5,155 nt of DNA from an uncultured Dorea sp. (lineage in GTDB: Bacteria; Bacillota; Clostridia; Lachnospirales; Lachnospiraceae), in assembly GCA_910579335.1 (NCBI GenBank), contig CAJTUQ010000056.1:13467-18621 (forward strand), written 5' to 3'. The translations under genes were made by a program, and so were the position numbers. Positions within the stretch are counted from its first letter, which is position 1. Each line of letters begins with the position of its first letter. Under the pieces are notes generated by a model. That model was not told where the DNA came from. It worked only from the letters and a program-made list of their open reading frames with translations, and searched no databases. Positions 1 through 5,139 of this stretch are shown here, one piece after another.

Positions 1-1211
1 AGATGTACAGCGCCGATATTTATAAAGAAGATTTTTTAAAGATAAAAAAGCTTGTAAAAGTAAAAGACGTAAAACTGTCAAAAAGGCTTGACGGCTGCAA
101 TAGGCAGCTCCTTGCAATGAAGCATGAATGTGAAGATTATCAGATATTAGAAAGCGTATCCCATCTGTATCTGAATCTGCTGAATCTGATGACAGAGCTG
201 GAGCGTTTCCTTGAAGAAGAGCGCCAGAAGGGAAATGCCGACGAGGAGACAAGGAAGGAAGTGCTGGATTTTTATTTCAGTATCCGCATGTTTTTGAACA
301 TCCATGAGAAACTGGATGAAAATTATATGATATATTCCGAGATGGAGAACAGCAAAAGATTTAAAGTCTGTCTGTTTTGTATAAATCCGTCAAAGAATCT
401 GCAGGAATTTCTGGATAAGGGAAACAGCACCGTATATTTTTCTGCTACGCTGCTTCCGATTCATTATTATAAAAAGCTTTTAAGCACATCGAGAGACGAT
501 TATGCTGTATATGCCGAGTCTCCTTTTGACAAGAACAACAGGCTTTTGCTGCTGGGAACGGATGTCAGTACAAAGTATACGAGGCGCGGAGAGGAGATGT
601 ACCGCAGATACGCCGAGTATCTTTTGGAGACGGCGAATGCAAAGGCCGGAAACTATATAGCCTTTTTCCCGTCCTACCGCTTTATGGAGGAAGTGTACGA
701 GATGTTTTTGGAAGTGCTGAACTCTTCAAGAGAGAGCGGATGTACCGTTGACTATGTCATGCAGTCCCAGTATATGTCGGAGGAGGCCAGAGAGATTTTT
801 CTGGAAAATTTTGAGGAGGAGAGGGAGAGAAGCCTGATTGGATTTTGTGTGATGGGAGGAATTTTTTCCGAAGGAATTGATTTGACACAGGATAAATTGA
901 TTGGGGCGATGATAATAGGGACGGGGCTTCCGCAGGTATGCAGAGAACGGGAGCTTTTAAAATATTATTTTGACAGCCAGGGCCTTAGAGGATTTGATTA
1001 TGCGTATCTCTATCCGGGATTGAATAAAGTCCTGCAGTCGGCAGGGAGAGTAATACGCACGGACGAGGACAGAGGGGTTATCCTGCTTCTTGACGAGCGG
1101 CTTAGAGACAGCCGCTACAGAGATATATTTCCGAGAGAATGGAGCGACATCCGGCTGTGTCATGTAAAGAATGCGGCAGATATGATTATAGATTTTTGGA
1201 AAGAAACATAA
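1..1211 (+). CDS. DinG/Rad3 (XPD-like) ATP-dependent DNA helicase, C-terminal part, 5' truncated by window edge
   Basis: This is the C-terminal half of a superfamily 2 helicase of the DinG/Rad3/XPD type, which unwinds DNA 5'->3' using ATP and usually carries an Fe-S cluster. About 402 residues are visible. The frame is open to the left edge, so the Met at base 3 is internal, and the Walker A/B motifs and any cluster cysteines lie outside the window. Counting from that Met, residues 1-140 look like the helical arch region. They are followed by VYFSATL (144-150, motif III), NYIAFFPSY (217-225, motif IV region), GGIFSEGIDL (285-294, motif V) and QSAGRVIRTDEDRG (345-358, motif VI with the arginine finger). 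LDERL and PREW follow, as is usual for the HELICc2 domain. The C-terminus appears complete and ends in TAA. The family assignment is firm. Whether it is DinG itself or one of the clostridial Rad3-like paralogues cannot be settled from this half. It may be co-transcribed with the downstream ogt gene, 83 bp away. Confidence 0.9.
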   Translation, partial: MYSADIYKEDFLKIKKLVKVKDVKLSKRLDGCNRQLLAMKHECEDYQILESVSHLYLNLLNLMTELERFLEEERQKGNADEETRKEVLDFYFSIRMFLNIHEKLDENYMIYSEMENSKRFKVCLFCINPSKNLQEFLDKGNSTVYFSATLLPIHYYKKLLSTSRDDYAVYAESPFDKNNRLLLLGTDVSTKYTRRGEEMYRRYAEYLLETANAKAGNYIAFFPSYRFMEEVYEMFLEVLNSSRESGCTVDYVMQSQYMSEEAREIFLENFEEERERSLIGFCVMGGIFSEGIDLTQDKLIGAMIIGTGLPQVCRERELLKYYFDSQGLRGFDYAYLYPGLNKVLQSAGRVIRTDEDRGVILLLDERLRDSRYRDIFPREWSDIRLCHVKNAADMIIDFWKET

Positions 1212-1294
1212 ATAGCTGATTTCGCAAAAAACAGTATAAAAGGCATGTCTGGAGGCAGGATAAAGATATAAAGGAGTTCTATGGAGGGAGCAGG

Positions 1295-1825
1295 ATGAAA
1301 AATATAATAGCATACGACTCGCCTGTCGGGAAGATTACGCTGGCGGGCGACGGCACAAGTATTACCGGTTTGTGGATAGAAGGACAGAAATATTTTGGAC
1401 GGACACTTGAGACGGAAGAAATTGAAGAGCGCGGCATGGAGGTGTTCCGTGCGGCATGCAGATGGCTGGATCATTATTTTCGGGGAGAGAAAGAAGAGAT
1501 TCCCTTTTCTCTCGCACCGAAAGGAAGTGATTTTCAGCAGAGTGTTTGGAGCATTTTGAGAGAAGTCCCTTACGGGAAGACGATAACCTACGGCATGATT
1601 GCAGAGAAGCTTGCAGAGCAGCTCGGAAGAGAGTCTATGTCTGCACAGGCGGTAGGCGGTGCAATCGCCCGTAATCCTATCTCTATTCTTATTCCCTGTC
1701 ACCGGGTCGTGGGAACCAATGGCAGCCTTACGGGATATGCGGGCGGGATTGAGCGCAAGATCCAGCTCCTTGAGCTGGAAAAAGCGGATATGAACAGATT
1801 CTTTGTTCCAAAGACTGCAGGCTAA
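1295..1825 (+). CDS. ogt: Methylated-DNA--[protein]-cysteine S-methyltransferase (O6-alkylguanine-DNA alkyltransferase)
   Basis: This cytoplasmic suicide repair protein moves the alkyl group from O6-alkylguanine (or O4-alkylthymine) in DNA onto its own cysteine. The 176 residues match the usual Ogt length: an N-terminal ribonuclease-H-like domain (about 1-75) and the C-terminal DNA-binding and active-site domain (about 78-165). The signature IPCHRVVG puts the acceptor at Cys135 with His136. Tyr99 (ITYG) is the likely base-flipping tyrosine, Asn127 (RNP) the Asn hinge, and Glu162 the likely partner of the Cys-His relay. At the place of the DNA-intercalating arginine finger (17 residues before the Cys, Arg128 in human MGMT) it has Gln118. 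The ATG start is well supported: GGAGGGAG ends four bases before it, and the sequence begins with the typical Ogt pattern of YDSPVG-xxx-L. There is no fused Ada regulatory domain, so this is a stand-alone enzyme. It follows the helicase gene in the same direction and may share its transcript. Confidence 0.96.
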   Translation: MKNIIAYDSPVGKITLAGDGTSITGLWIEGQKYFGRTLETEEIEERGMEVFRAACRWLDHYFRGEKEEIPFSLAPKGSDFQQSVWSILREVPYGKTITYGMIAEKLAEQLGRESMSAQAVGGAIARNPISILIPCHRVVGTNGSLTGYAGGIERKIQLLELEKADMNRFFVPKTAG

Positions 1826-1864
1826 ACAGCGGACATTGAAATAAAACAGCCTTTTTGTATGAAG

Positions 1865-1893
1865 TAGAAATATAAAACGGAATGTGATATCAT
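1865..1893 (+). promoter_or_regulatory. Candidate promoter for the methyltransferase remnant / 74-residue gene
   Basis: TAGAAA (1865-1870, 4 of 6 to the -35 consensus) is followed after 17 bases by TATCAT (1888-1893, 5 of 6). A TGA triplet just upstream supplies an extended -10. Transcription would start near 1900 and leave a leader of about 70 nt. The spacing is ideal but the -35 is imperfect. Read-through from ogt is also possible, because no convincing terminator lies between. Confidence 0.4.
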
Positions 1894-1971
1894 AGGAATT
1901 GACATTTGGCTTGATAAGGATGCTTATATCAACTTGGTCTTAGTAAATATTGAAAGTGAGATAGTTTGTTT

Positions 1972-2783
1972 ATGGATATACCTTTACGGAAAGATACCAC
2001 TTCTACGTTTATTGACAATATGACATTGCCGATACACAGGTGGTTCAGATACACGGCTGGTTTTTCCGCCCAATGGGTGGAGGAAACTGTTACGGCCTTC
2101 CTTCCCAAGACGTTTCGGAACAATCATTTTAAAGTTCTTGATCCTTTTGCCGGTTCAGGAACAACTTTGTTATCTTGTGATAAACTGGGTGTTGCTTCTT
2201 ATGGTTATGAATCACATCCGTTAATATACAAAATTGCGGACAGCAAACTGCTTTGGGCTGCAGAAGCTGAAAGTTTCCATAAAGAGGCCAGTCGTATCCT
2301 TGAGCTTGCCAGGAAGGATTCATCGTTCAGAGATGAATATCCGGATATTGTTTTGAAGTGTTATGACGAAAAAAATCTGACAGAGATTGACCGTTTGAGG
2401 AGAGTGCTAAATGATTATGCGGATGCCACAAGGCTGGAATTATCTGTATTAGGAGAGATAAATTCATGGGGGGAATTACAGAGTAAAATAAGACCGGGGT
2501 TGGTTCGTTCGTGTTCGCAAATGGTTTCAAAAGAAAAAAAGATACATTTCGTTATCTGGAAGACCCTATGCTCAGTCCAATACATGATGAAATATTGGAT
2601 GTCTGCAAAAAATTAGATTTGGAAAAGGAAAATCATGGAGGAAAGAAAAATTATCACACGATGATAGCATTATACTTTTTGGATTTGGCTAAAGTGTGGC
2701 GGCATTTGAGATATGTCTGCAAGGAAGGCTCTACAGTTTGTTTTGTTATCGGGGATTCTGCACCGTACGGGGTGTATGAATGA
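1972..2783 (+). pseudogene. Decayed site-specific DNA methyltransferase (motif I kept, catalytic motif IV lost, frameshifted, C-terminus truncated)
   Basis: This is a remnant of an amino-group (N6-adenine or N4-cytosine) DNA methyltransferase in which motif I precedes motif IV. From ATG 1972, an N-terminal stretch ending HRWFRYTAGFSAQWVE is followed by the SAM-binding motif DPFAGSGTT (residues 57-65) and an acidic motif II GYESHP (78-83). From memory, intact relatives run TSPPY-x-NN-YDYADATRLE. Here the text jumps from EIDRLRR directly to VLNDYADATRLE near base 2401-2415, so the (S/D/N)PPY catalytic tetrad and probably about 100 residues before it are gone in frame. The frame then breaks at a seven-A run (2534-2540). 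The -1 frame continues with DTFRYLEDPMLSPIHDE, HGGKKNYHTMIA and FVIGDSAPYGVY. It stops at 2783, where relatives continue for several dozen residues. Without frameshifting, translation continues in the wrong frame to 2616. A TTG at 1966 is an alternative start, 5 nt after GTGAG. Loss of catalytic function is likely, although a SAM- or DNA-binding remnant cannot be excluded. Confidence 0.82.
2535..2541 (+). other. A_AAA_AAG slippery heptamer at the methyltransferase frameshift
   Basis: In the upstream reading frame the codons are GAA AAA AAG, so A_AAA_AAG lies in the exact phase of a -1 ribosomal frameshift site, as in E. coli dnaX. A -1 slip makes the next codon GAT and continues as DTFRYLEDP, which is the continuation expected of the methyltransferase. 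No clear upstream Shine-Dalgarno-like stimulator or strong downstream stem is visible. Simple loss of one A from an eight-A run (GAA AAA AAA GAT) explains it equally well or better. Confidence 0.4.
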
Positions 2784-3004
2784 TAGAAAGTATTCTTATC
2801 ACCTCTTTATTCGGGGTATCAAAAAAATTCAGTAATATACAAGACGCCTGTAATTATATCGTTTCTGATGAAAAAGTCAGTTCTTTTACGAAGGATACAT
2901 TTTACAGTTATAAAATTATCGTAACATATTCAAACGGAGATAAGATTGATATGGAGTTTAAAGAGCAGCAGCATGCGCTGACAAGGTTAAGACAACTAAT
3001 ATAA
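2780..3004 (+). CDS. Hypothetical 74-residue protein, start coupled to the methyltransferase remnant
   Basis: I do not recognise this protein. Its ATG overlaps the stop of the methyltransferase frame in an ATGA arrangement, which suggests translational coupling, and no good Shine-Dalgarno lies in front of it. The protein is soluble and low in complexity, with no signal peptide or membrane segment. It starts with a short hydrophobic strand (MIESILITSLFG), then a helix around 18-29 (NIQDACNYIVSD). A beta-hairpin-like stretch covers 44-60 (YKIIVTYSNGDKIDMEF), and a helix at 62-73 (EQQHALTRLRQL) ends the protein. The natural hairpin-plus-helix pattern and polar composition make it look like a real small protein, not random sequence. 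It ends two bases before the terminator at 3006. The gene is AT-rich (16 of 60 bases are G or C at 2881-2940). It may be an accessory gene of a former restriction-modification or mobile cassette, but this is a guess from position only. Confidence 0.5.
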   Translation: MIESILITSLFGVSKKFSNIQDACNYIVSDEKVSSFTKDTFYSYKIIVTYSNGDKIDMEFKEQQHALTRLRQLI

Positions 3005-3005
3005 T

Positions 3006-3050
3006 AAAAACCCGGCGACAATGATGGAGTCTATTGCCGCCGGGTTTTTT
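3006..3050. terminator. Strong bidirectional intrinsic terminator between convergent genes
   Basis: The arms CCCGGCG (3011-3017) and CGCCGGG (3038-3044) pair perfectly. The stem extends inward with CAAT/ATTG across a single A-C mismatch, leaving a 10-nt loop. AAAAA precedes the left arm and TTTTTT follows the right arm, so a U tract is present in both directions. It ends the rightward 74-residue gene (stop 3004) and the leftward permease gene (stop 3078). Confidence 0.93.
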
Positions 3051-3077
3051 GCTTTAAGGCGGATTCCTGCCGTCAAA

Positions 3078-3908
3078 TTAAAGCAGATTTATTTTTTTGT
3101 TTATAATATAATACGTCATAATATACAGAGCGGTGGAAGATACAAGTATCAGGCCGGTGGTGATTTTCATAATCTCAACCATGTAGGCGATAAAACTAAA
3201 GTCGGATTCTGCGGAAGGGGCGGTTATGAGCAGCCGTGTTTCATGTCCAAAAAGCATCATAGCAACAAGCATTAATACAGACAGCAGGGTTGAAATGACG
3301 AAATAGGAGACGACTGCTCCGAGTATCCGGTGGCTTTTGAAGAGCTGGCCTACTGCTACAGAAGCATAGATCATAATAATGCTTGAAACTGCGCCGAAAC
3401 AGCTAAAAAGAAGCAATACTGCCAATGCGGCGGAAAATGGAATGTCGGCGTATTTTCCCACAAAGCCAAATTCTGTCAGGATGTCCTCTTTATGCGACAA
3501 TGCCAGCGATTTTATATAGGGCGTCCATATGACGATATAAGCGCAAAGGTACATGCAGAACATATTAATCACCGCCCAGATGCTTCCTGCGATAGTCTTT
3601 GACAGCAGGTGCGTGCCGTTTGTGACAGGAAGAGTTTTTGTGAGATAGCCTTCATCGGTAAATATGTTTTTATAGAAACGGATGCCGGCAAGCAGATACG
3701 TCCCTGTTGAGAGTGCAACGATAACCGTAAAGCAAAGGATAAAAGTAATTATCAGTAAAAAGTCTAACTGGCTGCCGGATAACGACGGCTGTATCCTGCC
3801 GGTAATAAAAAGTCTTATCAGAAGGGCGGACAGCAGCACAAAAAAATGCATTACAGGTAAAAAACGGTTTAATGATTTCATGTCATATCGAATCAGTTTT
3901 GCTAACAT
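3078..3908 (-). CDS. ABC-2 type transporter permease, six transmembrane segments
   Basis: This 276-residue integral membrane protein is the likely membrane half of an ABC exporter driven by the ATPase encoded just upstream. Hydrophobic segments lie at about 16-36, 50-75, 105-130, 157-185, 196-220 and 248-270. There is a short charged N-terminus (MLAKLIRYDMKS) and a basic C-terminal tail (NKKINLL). Between helices 2 and 3 the stretch RFYKNIFTDEGYLTKTLPV (77-95) is a cytoplasmic coupling-type segment. I associate it with clostridial ABC-2 permeases found next to YtrA-type regulators. The ATG overlaps the ATPase stop by 7 nt, and its Shine-Dalgarno AGGGAGG (3922-3916, 7-nt spacer) lies inside the ATPase coding end, so translation is coupled. 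It is the last gene of the operon and runs into the terminator at 3006-3050. The substrate cannot be read from the sequence. Related systems respond to cell-wall-active peptides or antibiotics. Confidence 0.85.
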   Translation of the reverse strand: MLAKLIRYDMKSLNRFLPVMHFFVLLSALLIRLFITGRIQPSLSGSQLDFLLIITFILCFTVIVALSTGTYLLAGIRFYKNIFTDEGYLTKTLPVTNGTHLLSKTIAGSIWAVINMFCMYLCAYIVIWTPYIKSLALSHKEDILTEFGFVGKYADIPFSAALAVLLLFSCFGAVSSIIMIYASVAVGQLFKSHRILGAVVSYFVISTLLSVLMLVAMMLFGHETRLLITAPSAESDFSFIAYMVEIMKITTGLILVSSTALYIMTYYIINKKINLL

Positions 3909-4603
3909 TTGAATACCTCCCTAAACAGAGCGTCCACGGACTTGCCCTGTTCTGTGCGAATCTCATCCACGGCTGCGTTAAGGACGAGCTGGCCCTGCTT
4001 TATAAAGAGCACCCGATCCAGAATATTTTCAATGTCCCGGATAAGATGGGTAGAGATGAGAAGTGCCGCATTTTCATTATAGTTATTTAATATCGTGTTT
4101 AAGATATAGTCTCTGGCCGCCGGGTCTACACCGCCGATAGGTTCGTCCAGTATATAGAGGTCGGCGTCGCGGCTCATAACAAGAATGAGCTGTACTTTCT
4201 CTTTTGTCCCTTTCGAGAGTGTCCGCAGACGCACATTTGTATCAATCTGTAAATCACTCAGCATTTGATAAGCCCGTTCGGAGGAAAAATTATCATAAAA
4301 ATCGGAAAAATAGGTGATGATTTCGTTAACCTTCATCATTTCGTCCAGATAAGTCCTCTCCGGCAGATATGAGATGATTTTTTTCGTTTCAACGCCTGGC
4401 GCCATGCCGTTAATGAGGATTTCACCTTTCGTAGGAACAAGAACATCGTTAATCAGCTTGATAAAAGTAGTCTTTCCGCTTCCGTTCGGCCCTAAAAGGC
4501 CGATAATCTGTCCCCGTTCCAGAGTAAGGTTTAAATTGTCCAGTGCGTGATACATGTTGTTGTAGCTTTTTGTAAGGCCGAAGCATTCTAAGATTGGGTT
4601 CAT
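3902..4603 (-). CDS. ABC transporter ATP-binding protein (YtrB/BcrA-like)
   Basis: This 233-residue cytoplasmic nucleotide-binding subunit should dimerise and power the adjacent permease. The motifs appear in order: Walker A GPNGSGKT (38-45), a Q-loop region YLPERTYL in which Glu82 sits where Gln is usual, the signature LSKGT (129-133), Walker B DLYILDEP (148-155) with catalytic Glu154, D-loop GGVD (157-160), and the switch His186 in ISTH. All residues needed for ATP binding and hydrolysis are present. The length is short for the family, with no C-terminal regulatory domain, as is usual for exporters of the YtrB/BcrA type. The ATG at 4603 is one base from the regulator's stop and has AGGGAGG with a 9-nt spacer, lying inside the regulator's last codons. 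It overlaps the permease gene by 7 nt. Regulator, ATPase and permease therefore form one tightly coupled operon. Substrate unknown: small drug, peptide antibiotic or lipid-related export are all possible. Confidence 0.93.
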   Translation of the reverse strand: MNPILECFGLTKSYNNMYHALDNLNLTLERGQIIGLLGPNGSGKTTFIKLINDVLVPTKGEILINGMAPGVETKKIISYLPERTYLDEMMKVNEIITYFSDFYDNFSSERAYQMLSDLQIDTNVRLRTLSKGTKEKVQLILVMSRDADLYILDEPIGGVDPAARDYILNTILNNYNENAALLISTHLIRDIENILDRVLFIKQGQLVLNAAVDEIRTEQGKSVDALFREVFKC

Positions 4604-4604
4604 A

Positions 4605-4973
4605 TTATTCTACCTCCCTAAGCTGTTCCGAAGTGAGAGCAAGTATTTCCTCCCTCGAAAAACCGAGTTTATCCATGTTTTCTATAAAGATATGAATATG
4701 TTCCTGTGCGAGTTCGCTTTTCAACTGCTTTAGCATGGCTTCATCCTCCGTAATCAGCCGTCCGCTGGTTCGTTTTGAGCGGACGATGCCGCTGCGTTCC
4801 AATTCGGACAGCGCTTTCTGCATGGTGTTGGGGTTTACTGCGGCCTGAAGTGCGAGTTCTCTTACAGACGGCAGTTTATCTCCAGGCTTATAAACGCCGG
4901 AGACGATATCTAGCTGTATCTTTTCCATTAACTGGATGTAGATAGCTCTGTTATTATCCAGATTCCAGAGCAT
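4605..4973 (-). CDS. GntR-family transcriptional regulator, YtrA subfamily
   Basis: This 122-residue DNA-binding protein is probably the autorepressor of its ABC transporter operon. The N-terminal winged helix-turn-helix covers about 7-76: IYIQLMEKIQ, then GDKLPSVRELALQAAVNPNTM with the recognition helix, then ALSELERSGIV and the wing RTSGRLIT. Only a short helical tail (77-122) follows instead of a large effector domain, which is the hallmark of YtrA-type GntR proteins. I chose ATG 4973 over the GTG at 4982. The Shine-Dalgarno AGAGAGG (4988-4982) overlaps that GTG and sits 8 nt before the ATG, and MLWNLDNNRAIYIQL is the typical YtrA opening. The upstream start would add only MND. It is the first gene of the operon. 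Its last codons (REVE, stop) contain the ATPase ribosome binding site. A promoter and a palindromic operator candidate lie just upstream. Confidence 0.93.
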   Translation of the reverse strand: MLWNLDNNRAIYIQLMEKIQLDIVSGVYKPGDKLPSVRELALQAAVNPNTMQKALSELERSGIVRSKRTSGRLITEDEAMLKQLKSELAQEHIHIFIENMDKLGFSREEILALTSEQLREVE

Positions 4974-4981
4974 ATCGTTCA

Positions 4982-4988
4982 CCTCTCT
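4982..4988 (-). promoter_or_regulatory. Ribosome binding site that decides the GntR start
   Basis: AGAGAGG on the minus strand lies 8 nt before ATG 4973. It overlaps the possible GTG start at 4982, which rules that codon out as the main start. Confidence 0.8.
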
Positions 4989-5020
4989 TAATTTGGTGTA
5001 ATAAAGTTGTTTGGATATAA

Positions 5021-5042
5021 TTGTATTAATTAACTAGTACAA
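5021..5042. promoter_or_regulatory. 22-bp imperfect palindrome, probable GntR (YtrA-type) operator
   Basis: The outer arms TTGTA (5021-5025) and TACAA (5038-5042) are exact inverted repeats. The core TTAATTAA-type centre continues the symmetry, so 18 of 22 positions are symmetric overall. The site spans the expected transcription start (about 5040) just downstream of the -10, where a bound repressor would block initiation. A TACAA/TTGTA or GTAC-type spaced palindrome suits a GntR dimer. The link to this regulator is inferred from position. Confidence 0.6.
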
Positions 5043-5046
5043 TAAT

Positions 5047-5075
5047 ATTATTGCATATGAAAGCCGAAATGTCAA
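5047..5075 (-). promoter_or_regulatory. Promoter of the gntR-ABC transporter operon
   Basis: On the minus strand a perfect -35 TTGACA (5075-5070) is followed after exactly 17 bases by AATAAT (5052-5047, 5 of 6 to TATAAT). A TGC triplet directly before it gives an extended -10. The predicted start near 5040 leaves a leader of about 67 nt before ATG 4973. The -10 lies inside a perfect 12-bp palindrome (5041-5052). Confidence 0.8.
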
Positions 5076-5098
5076 CAAGTAATTGGAGGGAAAATAAT

Positions 5099-5139
5099 TC
5101 CGGACGGAGCCGCATTTTCAAATAATGGCTCCGTCCGGA
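5099..5139. terminator. Perfect 13-bp GC-rich hairpin, probable terminator of a gene beyond the right edge
   Basis: TCCGGACGGAGCC (5099-5111) pairs with GGCTCCGTCCGGA (5127-5139) around a 15-nt loop. On the minus strand the stem is followed by ATTATTTTCC, and on the plus strand by GAAAAGTTTTAC, so the U tracts are imperfect on both sides. It lies just upstream of the gntR promoter. The likeliest role is to stop leftward transcription from a neighbouring gene outside the window and insulate the regulated operon. Confidence 0.55.

Noticed and set aside
957..1702. Long open frames on the minus strand opposite the helicase end and ogt (957-1313 and 1160-1702)
   Set aside because: They lie opposite well-recognised plus-strand genes, have no family resemblance, and are Cys/Arg/Phe-rich in the way of antisense shadows.
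1819..1857. Possible terminator after ogt: AGGCT (1819-1823) with AGCCT (1848-1852) and a T run
   Set aside because: The stem is only five base pairs with a 24-nt loop and begins inside the ogt coding end, so it is too weak to call.
1899..1930. Perfect -35 hexamer TTGACA at 1899-1904 as promoter for the methyltransferase remnant
   Set aside because: No acceptable -10 lies 16-18 bases downstream. The best, TATATC at 1925, has a 20-base spacer. The 1865/1888 pair fits better.
3021..3275. Plus-strand open frame across the terminator and the permease end
   Set aside because: It begins inside the terminator loop, runs antisense to a clear membrane protein gene, and shows no protein-like pattern.
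3872..4090. Plus-strand open frame opposite the ATPase/permease junction
   Set aside because: It is a shadow of two coding regions with intact motifs on the minus strand.
4361..4366. Glu in place of the Q-loop Gln of the ABC ATPase (YLPERTYL) as a sign of inactivity
   Set aside because: All other ATPase motifs are intact, and as far as I recall Glu here is common in YtrB/BcrA-type proteins, so it does not indicate a dead enzyme.
4993..5021. Rightward promoter with perfect TATAAT at 5016-5021
   Set aside because: The -35 at 17 bp (TTGGTG) matches only three of six, no gene follows rightwards in the window, and the region is the AT-rich leader of the leftward operon.
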